Positions 8,357 through 16,947 of a DNA stretch of 64,000 nucleotides are shown one piece after another. The notes beneath the pieces were generated by a model, which worked only from the letters and a program-made list of their open reading frames with translations, made no database searches and was not told the DNA's origin. Position numbers and translations under genes: made by a program. The stretch spans positions 4,614,501 to 4,678,500 of the forward strand of contig NZ_CP123990.1 of assembly GCF_029919115.1 (NCBI RefSeq), given 5' to 3'. The stretch comes from Variovorax paradoxus. GTDB taxonomy: Bacteria > Pseudomonadota > Gammaproteobacteria > Burkholderiales > Burkholderiaceae_C. Position 1 is the first letter of the stretch; each line of letters begins with the position of its first letter.

Positions 8357-10076
8357 ACCTTCTTCCCCCACGGGCACCCTCGACCCGGTCACGCTCGCCG
8401 TGCTGCGCGGCCGCCTCGAGCAGGTGGCCGACGAGATGGACGCCACGCTCTACCGCAGCGCGTTCAACCCCATCATTGCCGAGGCGCACGACGCCTGCCA
8501 CGGCCTGTACGACGCGGCAAGCGGCGACACGCTGGTGCAGGGCAAGTCGGGCCTGCCGGTGTTCGTGGGCGCCATGGCCTTTGCGGTGCGCGCCACCGTG
8601 AAGGCGGCCGAGCCGCGCGGAGGGATGAAGGACGGCGACATCTGGATCAGCAACGACGCGTACGACGGCGGCACGCACGCCAACGACTTCAAGCTGGTCA
8701 AGCCGTTCTTTCGCAACGGCAAGCTCTACTGCCACATGGCCTCGGCCGCGCACTGGCACGACGTGGGCGGCGCGGTGCCCGGCAACTACAACCCGGCGGC
8801 CACCGAGTGCTGGCAGGAGGCGGTGCAGATTCCGCCCGTGCGCATCGTGCGCGGCGGCGTGCTCGATGCCGACGTGCTCGCTATATTGCAGGCCAACACG
8901 CGCCTGCCCGACAGCCTCTGGGGCGACCTGAACGGCCAGCTCGCGGCGCTCGAGCTCGGCGAGAAGCGCCTGCACGGCCTGCTGGACGAATACGGCGACG
9001 ACCTGGTGCTGAACGCGCTGGGCGAGCTGCGCGGCCGAGCGCTGCGCCTCATGCGCTCGCACATCGCTTCGCTGCCCGACGGGCGCTACAGCTTCGAGGA
9101 CGTGCTGGACAACGACGGCATCACCAACGAGCCGCTCACCATCGCGCTCGACATGACGGTTGCCGGCGACCGGCTGCTGCTCGACTTCTCGCGCACCTCG
9201 CCGCAATGCGCGGGGCCGGTGAACATCTCGCGCGCCACCGCGGTGGCCGCCTGCTACGTCGCGCTGAAGCACCTGTTCCCCGATGTGCCCGCCAATGCCG
9301 GCGTGCTCGACGCGGTGGACTTCGACATTCCCGACAAGCTGGTGATCAGCTGCGAGCGCCCGCGCCCGGTCGGTGGCTACACCGAAACCATCCTGCGCAT
9401 GATCGACGTGATCTTCAGCGCCGCGGCGCAGGCCGACCCGACGCGCGCGGTGGCGCAGGCCTACGGCACGATCAACGCGCTGTCGATAGCCGGCCACCGC
9501 AGCGACAAGGGGCGCGAAGGCCAGCGCTGGGTCATGTTCAGCTTCTTCGGCGGCGGCCATGGCGGCCACTCGGGCGGCGACGGGCTCTCGCACGGCAACG
9601 CGCCAATCTCCACCGCGACGATTCCGCCGCTCGAGATTCTCGAAGCCGCGTACCCGGTGCGCTTTACCGAATGGTCGCTGCGTGCCGATTCGGGCGGCGA
9701 CGGCCGGCACCGCGGCGGCCTTGGCGCCGTGTACGAAATTGAACTGCTGGAGAAAGACGCCGAGGTGTTCGTCTTCGGCGAGCGCGGCACCTCGCCGCCC
9801 AAGGGCATTGCCGGCGGAGGCGAGGGTGCGGTCAACAGGTTCAGCTACGAGAACGCCGGCGAGTGGCACACGCCGCCCATGGTCTCGAAGATGCGCGGCA
9901 TCCAGCTTGCGCGCGGCGAGCGCGTGCGGCTCGAAACGCCGGGCGGTGGCGGCTGGGGCCATGCGGCCGGGCGGACCGCGCCCGAGCGCCAGGCCGACAG
10001 CGCGATGGGCTATGTGACCACCGGCACCCAAGCCGGAGCCAATGCCGGCAGCAGCGACAAGAAAGCGTCCGAATGA
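8349..10076 (+). CDS. hyuB: Hydantoinase B / oxoprolinase family subunit
   Basis: 575 residues, HyuB family throughout: LDPVTLAVLRGRLEQVADEMD at the start, the DGDIWISNDAYDGGTHANDF region around residue 100, and the glycine-rich GGGHGGHSGGDG segment near 400. HyuA and HyuB together hydrolyse or activate cyclic amides in an ATP-dependent way (N-methylhydantoin, 5-oxoproline, caprolactam) or carboxylate ketones. The true substrate is unknown. The neighbours favour opening of a cyclic imide or lactam. The stop overlaps the hyuA start by 4 bases. Confidence 0.92.
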   Translation: MPEPSSPTGTLDPVTLAVLRGRLEQVADEMDATLYRSAFNPIIAEAHDACHGLYDAASGDTLVQGKSGLPVFVGAMAFAVRATVKAAEPRGGMKDGDIWISNDAYDGGTHANDFKLVKPFFRNGKLYCHMASAAHWHDVGGAVPGNYNPAATECWQEAVQIPPVRIVRGGVLDADVLAILQANTRLPDSLWGDLNGQLAALELGEKRLHGLLDEYGDDLVLNALGELRGRALRLMRSHIASLPDGRYSFEDVLDNDGITNEPLTIALDMTVAGDRLLLDFSRTSPQCAGPVNISRATAVAACYVALKHLFPDVPANAGVLDAVDFDIPDKLVISCERPRPVGGYTETILRMIDVIFSAAAQADPTRAVAQAYGTINALSIAGHRSDKGREGQRWVMFSFFGGGHGGHSGGDGLSHGNAPISTATIPPLEILEAAYPVRFTEWSLRADSGGDGRHRGGLGAVYEIELLEKDAEVFVFGERGTSPPKGIAGGGEGAVNRFSYENAGEWHTPPMVSKMRGIQLARGERVRLETPGGGGWGHAAGRTAPERQADSAMGYVTTGTQAGANAGSSDKKASE

Positions 10077-12127
10077 CTTCCACCGGTAAATCCCTTGTCG
10101 TCGGCGTCGATGTCGGCGGCACCTTCACCGACCTCTTCGTGCTCGACGAGGCCAACGGCACGGCGCGCATCGTGAAGGTGCCCTCCACGCGCGGCGAGGA
10201 AGCGCGCGGCTTCATGAACGGCGTGGCGCGCGTGGCCGATTCGGCCGCGGCCATTGCAACCATCGTGCACGGCACCACGGTCGGCACCAATGCGCTGCTC
10301 GAACGCAAGGTGGCGCGCACCGGCATCATCACCACGCGCGGTTTTCGCGACGTGCTGGAGATGCGCCGCCGCGACCGCCCCGAGACCTGGGGCCTTCGCG
10401 GCAGCTTCACGCCCGTGGTGCCGCGCGACCTGCGCCGCGAGGTGGACGAGCGCGTGCTGGCCGACGGCACGCTGCACACCGCGGTCGATCTCGAACAGGT
10501 GCGTGCCCAGGCGCGTTCGCTGCTCGAGGCCGGCTGCGAAGCCGTGTGCGTGTTCTTCATCAACACCTACGCCAACCCCGAGAACGAGCGCCTTGCCGTC
10601 GCGGCAGTGCGCGAGCTGTGGCCCAACCCGCACGTCACTTCGGCCTGCGAAGTGCTGCCCGAGATCCGCGAGTTCGAGCGCTGCTCGACCGCCACGCTCA
10701 ACGCGGCGCTGCAGCCGGTGGTGGGCAGCTACCTGGAGCGGCTCGAGTCCGACCTGCGCAGCCAAGGCTTCGCGGGTGAATTGCTGGTGGTGCAGAGCAA
10801 CGGCGGCGTGATGTCGCGCCAGACCGCAAGCGACCTGCCGGTGCGCACGGCCCTGTCGGGCCCCGCGGCCGGCGTGATTGCCTGCGCGGCCATTGCGCGC
10901 GCGGCGGGCTTTCCGAACGCGATCACCGGCGACATGGGCGGCACCTCGTTCGATGTGTCGCTGGTCGCAAACGGCGAGGCCGCGCTGGCCGCGCAGACCG
11001 CCATCGAGTTCGGCATGGTGATCCGCTCGCCGATGATCCAGATCGAGACCATCGGCGCAGGCGGCGGCTCCATCGCTTCGGTCGATGCGAGCGGCATGCT
11101 GCAGGTGGGGCCCGAGTCGGCCGGCAGCGTGCCGGGGCCGGCATGCTACGGACGCGGCAACATGCGTCCGACCGTGACGGATGCGAACGTGCTGCTCGGG
11201 CGCATCGCGGCGGACCGGCCGCTGGGCGGTGGTTTGCTCGCGGCGCTGGATGCGGAGAAGTCGCGCCAGGCCATCGAGGAACACGTCGCACGGCCGCTGG
11301 GCCTGGATGTGCATGCCGCGGCCGAAGCGGTTCTCACGGTGGCCAATGCGCGCATGGCGGGTGCCATCCGTCTTGTTTCCATCGAACGCGGCCACGACCC
11401 GCGCCGCTTCGCCTACATGCCCTTCGGCGGCGGCGGCGCGCTGCATGTGTGCGCCATGATGCGCGAGGTGGGCGTGGCAACGGGCATTGTGCCGCGCTAC
11501 CCCGGCGTGACCTCGGCACTGGGCTGCGTGATGGCGGACATGCGCCACGACGCGGTGCAGACGCTCAACAAGCCGCTGACCGAACTCGACGTGGGCGATG
11601 TGCAGCGCCGCATCGACGAACTGGCGGCAAGCTGCCAGCAACGCCTCGACTCCTCGGGCGTGCGCTTCGACGAAGTGCGCGAGGTGATCGCGCTCGACAT
11701 GCTCTACGCAGGCCAGACGCACACGCTGCCCGTGGTGCTCGCCGATGCGGGCAAGGCGCCGCTCACGGCGGCATCGATCCGCGCCGCATTCGAGGCCAGC
11801 TACACCGCCGCATTCGGCCGTGTGCTCGAAGGCATCCCTGTGCGCGTGATGAACCTGCGCTATGCGCGCATCGGCGTGCGGCCCAAGTTCGACCTGAAGG
11901 TGCTCGCGCCCGAAAGGGAGGGCAGCACCGCGCCGCTGGGCACCCAGCGCGTGTTCCACCACGGCCAGTGGCACGAGGCCGTGCGCTATGCGCGGCTCGA
12001 CCTGCCGGTGGCCGCGCGCATCGAAGGGCCTGCAATCCTCGAACAGGCCGACACCACCGTGTGGCTCGAACCCGGCTTCAACGCCGAGGTCGATGCGCAC
12101 GGCAACCTGCTGGTGAGGCTGTCATGA
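10073..12127 (+). CDS. hyuA: Hydantoinase A / oxoprolinase family ATP-dependent subunit
   Basis: 684 residues from the ATG overlapping hyuB. The first phosphate-binding loop is GVDVGGTFTD (residues 11-20), and the second nucleotide-binding region of the actin-like fold is TGDMGGTSFDVSLV. This subunit binds ATP and phosphorylates the ring amide or its hydrate so that it opens. Length and domain order (Hydant_A_N followed by Hydantoinase_A and a C-terminal domain) are complete. The gene ends in a 4-base overlap with the isochorismatase-fold gene. Confidence 0.92.
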   Translation: MTSTGKSLVVGVDVGGTFTDLFVLDEANGTARIVKVPSTRGEEARGFMNGVARVADSAAAIATIVHGTTVGTNALLERKVARTGIITTRGFRDVLEMRRRDRPETWGLRGSFTPVVPRDLRREVDERVLADGTLHTAVDLEQVRAQARSLLEAGCEAVCVFFINTYANPENERLAVAAVRELWPNPHVTSACEVLPEIREFERCSTATLNAALQPVVGSYLERLESDLRSQGFAGELLVVQSNGGVMSRQTASDLPVRTALSGPAAGVIACAAIARAAGFPNAITGDMGGTSFDVSLVANGEAALAAQTAIEFGMVIRSPMIQIETIGAGGGSIASVDASGMLQVGPESAGSVPGPACYGRGNMRPTVTDANVLLGRIAADRPLGGGLLAALDAEKSRQAIEEHVARPLGLDVHAAAEAVLTVANARMAGAIRLVSIERGHDPRRFAYMPFGGGGALHVCAMMREVGVATGIVPRYPGVTSALGCVMADMRHDAVQTLNKPLTELDVGDVQRRIDELAASCQQRLDSSGVRFDEVREVIALDMLYAGQTHTLPVVLADAGKAPLTAASIRAAFEASYTAAFGRVLEGIPVRVMNLRYARIGVRPKFDLKVLAPEREGSTAPLGTQRVFHHGQWHEAVRYARLDLPVAARIEGPAILEQADTTVWLEPGFNAEVDAHGNLLVRLS

Positions 12128-12738
12128 GCGAAACGGCGAAACCCATTGCGTCGAAGACGGCGCTGGTCATCATCGACCTGCAGAACGACTTTCTGGATGC
12201 CAAGGGCGCCTATTCGCGCGGCGGCGACACCAACCCGCCGGCTCTGCTTTTGCCGGCGCGCGTGGCCGCAGTGGCGCGTGCGCTCAAGGCGGTGGGCGGC
12301 CTTGTCGTCGCGAGCCAGTTCACGCTGTGGCCCGATGCCAACGGCGAACCGATGGTCTCGCCGCACCTGAAGGCGCTGCGCCCGTACCTGAAGAAGGGCG
12401 ACTTCGCACCCGGCAGCTGGGGCCAGGCGAATGTCGATGCGCTGGCCGGGCTCATCGACGTCACGGTGAGCAAGGTCGCGTACTCGGCCTTCTTCAACAC
12501 GCAGCTCGACTGGGTGCTGCGCCGCGCGGGCATCGACACCGTGGCGGTCTGCGGCATCGTCACCAATGGCGGCGTCGCGAGCACGGTGCGCGATGCGCAC
12601 ATGCGCGACTACCGCACGCTGGTGCTTGCCGACGGCTGCGCGGCCTTCGGCGAAGAGCGCCACCAGACCTCGCTGGCCGACATGCGCAATGTGGCCGAGG
12701 TGATGGACTGCGCGGCTTTCGCCGCATCGCTCGCATGA
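12124..12738 (+). CDS. Isochorismatase-fold hydrolase lacking the catalytic cysteine
   Basis: 204 residues. The fold is clear: Asp18 in LVIIDLQNDF, Lys117 in SKVAYSAFF, and the region VCGIVTNGGVASTVRDA. In amidases of the family this last region carries the nucleophilic Cys three residues after the Thr; here that position is Gly150, as in isochorismatase itself (EntB/PhzD) and some uncharacterised relatives. So this may hydrolyse a vinyl-ether-like or other bond by water attack, or an amide by another route (Cys143 and Cys172 are nearby). Context would suit a half-amide hydrolase, but the missing Cys makes that uncertain. It is coupled by 4-base overlaps on both sides. Confidence 0.87.
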   Translation: MSETAKPIASKTALVIIDLQNDFLDAKGAYSRGGDTNPPALLLPARVAAVARALKAVGGLVVASQFTLWPDANGEPMVSPHLKALRPYLKKGDFAPGSWGQANVDALAGLIDVTVSKVAYSAFFNTQLDWVLRRAGIDTVAVCGIVTNGGVASTVRDAHMRDYRTLVLADGCAAFGEERHQTSLADMRNVAEVMDCAAFAASLA

Positions 12739-14150
12739 CTGCAGGCCCCACGCGCCTCATCCGCCGCGTGGCAAGGCTGGAGGCTGATGCGCACGTACCG
12801 GTCGCCATCGTCGGCGGCGGCGCCTGCGGACTCACGGCCGCGCTGATGCTGGCCGATGCGGGCGTGGAGTGCGTGGTGCTGGAGCGCGATGCGCTGCCGA
12901 GCGGATCGACCGCGCTGTCCTCGGGTTTCATTCCCGCGCCCGGCACCCGCACGCAGCGCGCGCACGGTGCGCAGGGCGACAGTGCCGAGCGCTTTGCCGC
13001 CGACATCCAGGCCAAGGCGCACGGACGCGCGGCGCCCGCGCTGGTCGACGCCTATGCAAGGTCCATCGGTCCGGCGCTCGACGCGCTGCAGGAGCGGCAC
13101 GGGCTGCAGTGGATGCTGCTGGACGGCTTTCTCTATCCGGGGCACAGCGTGCATCGCATGCACGCGCTGCCGCAGAAGACCGGTGCCGCGCTGATGGCCG
13201 CGTTGCAGTCGGCGGTAGAGGCAGCGGGCATTCCCGTGCTGACGGAGGCGCTGGTCGATACGCTGGTGCTCGATGCCGAAGACCGCGTGCTCGGCATCGA
13301 CTACACAAGGCCCGACGGCAGCCGCGAAACGCTGGCCTGCGACGCGCTGCTGCTCGCCTGCAACGGCTTCGGCGGCAACGCGCAGATGGTGCGCGCGCTG
13401 CTGCCCGAAATGGCCGAAGCCACCTTCGGCGGGCACGCCGGCAACGACGGCAGCGCGATCCTCTGGGGCGAATCGCTCGGCGCGCGGCTGCGCGACCTCC
13501 GCGGCTACCAGGGCCATGGCTCGTGGGTCACGCCGCAAGGGGCGCTGATGTCATGGGCCGTGATGATGGAGGGTGGCGTGCAGATCAACTCCGACGGCCG
13601 GCGCTTCCACGACGAGACGCAGGGCTACTCGGAGGCCGCGGTGCATGTGCTCGCGCAGCCGGGCGGCATTGCGTGGAACGTGTTCGATACGCCGCTGCTC
13701 GCATTGGCGCGCGGCTTTCCCGACTTCTGTGATGCCGAAGCTGCAGGTGCGCTGCGCCGCTGCGAATCGGTGGCTGCGCTGGCGGATTGCATCGGCTGCG
13801 AGCAAACCGTTCTGCGGGCCACGCTTGACGCCATGCGCGGCAACGAGCCCCTGTCCGACGGCCGCGTGTTCGCACGCGCACTCGATGCACCGTACTTCGC
13901 GGTGAAGGTCACGGGCGCTCTTTTCCACACCCAAGGCGGCCTCGACACCGCGCCCGACATGCGCGTGCTGCACCACAACGGCACGCCCTTCGCCAACCTG
14001 CTTGCGGCCGGCGGCGCGGCGGGCGGCGTGTCGGGTGACGCGGTGTGGGGCTATCTCTCCGGCAACGGCCTCTTGAGCGCCGTGGCCGGCGGCTACATCG
14101 CGGCGCGCACTGCCGCCGCATTGATCCATTCGACGAAAGCGTCCAGATGA
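12735..14150 (+). CDS. FAD-dependent oxidoreductase, fumarate reductase/succinate dehydrogenase flavoprotein-like
   Basis: 471 residues from the ATG overlapping the previous stop; an open frame reaching further upstream is not needed. The FAD dinucleotide-binding motif VAIVGGGACGLTAA is at residues 23-36, with Glu50 at the end of the second strand. The substrate-domain features GVQINSDGRRFHDE and the C-terminal GNGLLSAVAGGYIAARTAA match fumarate-reductase-like and 3-ketosteroid-dehydrogenase-like flavoproteins. It probably desaturates or reduces an alpha,beta-bond in the pathway intermediate (succinate-type to maleate/fumarate-type or the reverse). It has 4-base overlaps on both sides. Confidence 0.85.
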   Translation: MTAGPTRLIRRVARLEADAHVPVAIVGGGACGLTAALMLADAGVECVVLERDALPSGSTALSSGFIPAPGTRTQRAHGAQGDSAERFAADIQAKAHGRAAPALVDAYARSIGPALDALQERHGLQWMLLDGFLYPGHSVHRMHALPQKTGAALMAALQSAVEAAGIPVLTEALVDTLVLDAEDRVLGIDYTRPDGSRETLACDALLLACNGFGGNAQMVRALLPEMAEATFGGHAGNDGSAILWGESLGARLRDLRGYQGHGSWVTPQGALMSWAVMMEGGVQINSDGRRFHDETQGYSEAAVHVLAQPGGIAWNVFDTPLLALARGFPDFCDAEAAGALRRCESVAALADCIGCEQTVLRATLDAMRGNEPLSDGRVFARALDAPYFAVKVTGALFHTQGGLDTAPDMRVLHHNGTPFANLLAAGGAAGGVSGDAVWGYLSGNGLLSAVAGGYIAARTAAALIHSTKASR

Positions 14151-15010
14151 CGAACCCCTCCTTCAAGACCCGGCTCGCGCGCAACGACATCGTGCTCGCA
14201 CCCGGCGTGTATGACGCGCTCAGCGCATTGGTGGCCGAGCAGGCCGGCTTCGAGGCGCTGTACCTCTCGGGCGCCTCCATCGCCTACACCCGGCTGGGCC
14301 GCTCCGACGTGGGCCTGACCACCTTCACCGAGGTGGCCGATACGCTCGCTCGCATCACCGAGCGCGTGAGCCTGCCGGTGATCGTCGATGCCGACACCGG
14401 CTTCGGCAACGCGCTCAACACACAGCGCACGGTGCGCGGCTTCGAGCGCGCGGGCGCGGCGATGGTGCAGATCGAGGACCAGACCTTTCCCAAGCGCTGC
14501 GGCCATCTCGATGGCAAGGCCGTGGTGCCCGAGCGCGAGATGGTCGGCAAGCTCAAGGCCGCACTCGACGCGCGCACCTCGAGCGACACGCTGATCCTCG
14601 CGCGCACCGATGCGGTGGCGGTCGAAGGGCTGGAGGCCGCGCTCGACCGCGCCGAGGCGTACCTCGCCTGCGGCGTGGATGCGCTCTTCATCGAGGCGCT
14701 GCGCTCGCCCGAGCAGATGGACGCGGCCTGCCAGCGCTTCGCTGGCCGTGTGCCGCTGCTCGCCAACATGGTCGAAGGCGGCAAGACGCCGATCCAGGAT
14801 GCGGACGCGCTGCAGAAGCACGGCTTTCGCATCGCGATCTTTCCGGGCGGCACGGCGCGCGCGGTGGCGCACACCCTGCAGGGCTACTACGCCAGCCTGC
14901 ACCGGCACCGCACCACGCAGCCGTGGCGGCCGCAGATGCTGGACTTCGACGCGCTCAACGACGTGATCGGCACGCCGGAGCTGATGCGCATCGGCCAGAA
15001 ATACGACTGA
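14147..15010 (+). CDS. Isocitrate lyase / PEP mutase family C-C lyase
   Basis: 287 residues. The Mg-binding strand DADTGFGN is at residues 81-88 and the lyase signature KRCGH at 116-120 with Cys118. That Cys marks cleaving enzymes (isocitrate, 2-methylisocitrate and 2,3-dimethylmalate lyases) and is absent from PEP mutases and oxaloacetate decarboxylases. The reaction is retro-aldol cleavage of a 2-hydroxy di- or tricarboxylate, giving pyruvate or glyoxylate plus a second acid. The presence of LeuCD-like hydratase genes upstream suggests a (di)methylmalate-type substrate. Last gene of the operon; it ends 21 bases from the convergent LysR gene. Confidence 0.88.
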   Translation: MTNPSFKTRLARNDIVLAPGVYDALSALVAEQAGFEALYLSGASIAYTRLGRSDVGLTTFTEVADTLARITERVSLPVIVDADTGFGNALNTQRTVRGFERAGAAMVQIEDQTFPKRCGHLDGKAVVPEREMVGKLKAALDARTSSDTLILARTDAVAVEGLEAALDRAEAYLACGVDALFIEALRSPEQMDAACQRFAGRVPLLANMVEGGKTPIQDADALQKHGFRIAIFPGGTARAVAHTLQGYYASLHRHRTTQPWRPQMLDFDALNDVIGTPELMRIGQKYD

Positions 15011-15031
15011 CGCGCCGCGGAGGCTGAGGCC

Positions 15032-15916
15032 TCAGCGCAGCACCCGGATCAGCTCGTCGTACACCAGCCGCACGCGCGCCGGCACCGGGGCGCGCTGAGG
15101 GCGGTAGACGTTGATCGGCCATGGCTCCGGTGCATCGGCCTCCAGCACGGCCACGAGCGCACCCGTTTGCAGCCAGGGTTCCGCCAGCGGCGCGATGAGC
15201 TGGCCGAAGCCGACGCCGGCCAGCACGGCGGCACATTCGGCATCGATGTCGTCAGTCACGAAGGCCGGCGACGTCACAGTGACGATGCGCCGCTTGCTGA
15301 AAGCCCACGGCCAGGGGCGGCCCGAGCTCAGGTCGATCAGCGCGGTGAGCGGCAGCGCCGAAAGCGCATCGAGGCTTTGCGGCGTGCCGACCCTTTCGAT
15401 GAGTGCCGGTGCGCCCACCACATGCAGCGGCATTTTCCCGACGGTGCGCGCCACAAAGCGCGCATCACGCATCGGCCCCACGCGGATGCCGATGTCGATC
15501 TGCTCGTCGACCACGTCGGCATGCTGCTCGGACAGGCGCAGGTCGAGCACCAGCCCCGGGTGGGCCGCCAGCAGCGGCGCCAGCGCCTGCGGAATGAGCC
15601 GCGCATACATGTGCGGCGCCGTGACCCGCACCGTGCCCGCATGGCGGGACAGCGTGCGCCGGTCGATCTGGTGAAACAGCTCGTCCACGCCGCCCACCGC
15701 CACGCGGGCGCGCTCCGCAAGCTGCCGGCCGAAATCGGTGAGTTGCACGCCGCGCGTGCTGCGGTGGAACAGCGGCTCGCCCAGTTCTTCTTCGAGCTCG
15801 CGCACCGCGCGCGTCACCACCTGGGGCGACACCGACAGGCGCACGGCCGCCTCGCGGAAGTTGGCGGCATCCGCGGCGGTGCAGAACACGCGCAGGGCTT
15901 CGAGGCGGTTGGCCAT
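15032..15916 (-). CDS. LysR-family transcriptional regulator
   Basis: 294 residues. An N-terminal winged HTH (residues 1-60, including FREAAVRLSVSPQVVTRAVRELE) is followed by a LysR substrate-binding domain from about 90. It is transcribed divergently from the SDR gene at 16062, with 145 bases between the two starts. By the usual LysR logic it controls that gene. It also converges on the end of the catabolic operon, with no overlap. The inducer is unknown. Confidence 0.9.
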   Translation of the reverse strand: MANRLEALRVFCTAADAANFREAAVRLSVSPQVVTRAVRELEEELGEPLFHRSTRGVQLTDFGRQLAERARVAVGGVDELFHQIDRRTLSRHAGTVRVTAPHMYARLIPQALAPLLAAHPGLVLDLRLSEQHADVVDEQIDIGIRVGPMRDARFVARTVGKMPLHVVGAPALIERVGTPQSLDALSALPLTALIDLSSGRPWPWAFSKRRIVTVTSPAFVTDDIDAECAAVLAGVGFGQLIAPLAEPWLQTGALVAVLEADAPEPWPINVYRPQRAPVPARVRLVYDELIRVLR

Positions 15917-16061
15917 GGTGGCGCTTTCAAGAGAGGCGGAAGAAGGAGTATTCCATTTTCAGGAATTCTGAAGTCGCAAGAGTTTCATTTACGGGAATGC
16001 ATGGATTTTCCACACTGCGTGCACTTCCTGTTTTTCTTCATCACCCCCGAAAGGAACTTCC

Positions 16062-16820
16062 ATGACATCCGTTCAAGACAACATCCGCGGCAAGGTTGCC
16101 ATCGTCACCGGCGCGAGCAGCGGGCTCGGCGAATCGACCGCCCGCCATCTGGCGGCGCGCGGCGCCAAGGTGGTGCTTGCGGCGCGCCGCACCGACCGGC
16201 TCGACAAGGTGGTCGCCGAAATCCGCGAGGCGGGCGGCGAAGCCATTGCCGTTGCCACCGACGTGGCCCGGCGCGCCGACCTGGACAAGCTCGCGGCCGC
16301 AACCGTCGAGGCCTTCGGCCGCATCGACGTGCTGGTCAACAATGCGGGCGTGATGCCGCTGTCGCCCATCGACAAGCTCAAGGTCGACGAGTGGGACCGC
16401 ACCATCGACGTCAACATCAAGGGCGTGCTCTACGGCATTGCCGCGGTGCTGCCGCGCATGCAGGCCCAGGGCAGCGGCCACATCGTCAACGTCGCCTCCA
16501 TTGCCGGGCTGAAGGTGTTCACGCCCATCGGCACCGTGTACAGCGCAACCAAGCACGCCGTGCGCGCCATCTCCGAGGGGCTGCGCGTGGAAATGGGCAA
16601 CAGCGGCGTGCGCGTGACCATCGTGTCGCCCGGCGCTGTCGATTCGGAACTGAAGTTCGGCAGCACCGACGCTGAAAGCGCGGCCGGCGTAAAGGCTTTC
16701 TACGAGGCCAACCAGATCCCCGCCGACTCCGTGGCCCGCGCTGTGGTCTATGCGGTGGAGCAGCCCGCGGACGTGGACATCAATGAGGTGGTGCTGCGGC
16801 CGGTTGCTCAGGAGTTCTGA
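16062..16820 (+). CDS. Short-chain dehydrogenase/reductase (classical SDR)
   Basis: 252 residues with every classical SDR element: TGASSGLG (16-23) for NAD(P) binding, NNAG (93-96), catalytic Ser146, and Tyr160-xxx-Lys164. Arg residues after the second beta strand (AARRTDR) favour NADPH. It resembles the NADP-dependent 3-hydroxy acid/serine dehydrogenase (YdfG-like) branch. It is a single gene, divergent from LysR 15032-15916, and is probably the target of that regulator. Confidence 0.9.
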   Translation: MTSVQDNIRGKVAIVTGASSGLGESTARHLAARGAKVVLAARRTDRLDKVVAEIREAGGEAIAVATDVARRADLDKLAAATVEAFGRIDVLVNNAGVMPLSPIDKLKVDEWDRTIDVNIKGVLYGIAAVLPRMQAQGSGHIVNVASIAGLKVFTPIGTVYSATKHAVRAISEGLRVEMGNSGVRVTIVSPGAVDSELKFGSTDAESAAGVKAFYEANQIPADSVARAVVYAVEQPADVDINEVVLRPVAQEF

Positions 16821-16915
16821 TCGGGGCGGGGCCGGCGACGGTCCCGATCCCATCGATTAACCTTCAACCGCGGAAGGGCATTGACATCGAAAAGCGGAAA
16901 GCCCCTGCAAAATAG

Positions 16916-16929
16916 AACGACCGTTCGTT
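16916..16929. promoter_or_regulatory. Probable TetR-type operator upstream of the TetR gene
   Basis: AACGACCGTTCGTT is a near-perfect palindrome, with 12 of 14 positions symmetric. It lies 18 bases before the start codon of the TetR-family gene. Operators of fatty-acid TetR regulators often have this ACGAnCGTTCGT look. A TTGACA hexamer lies upstream at 16881-16886, and CAAAAT (16908-16913) could be a poor -10, although the spacing of 21 is long. Autorepression is the natural reading. Confidence 0.55.
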
Positions 16930-16947
16930 TTATTCGGAGCTTCCACG

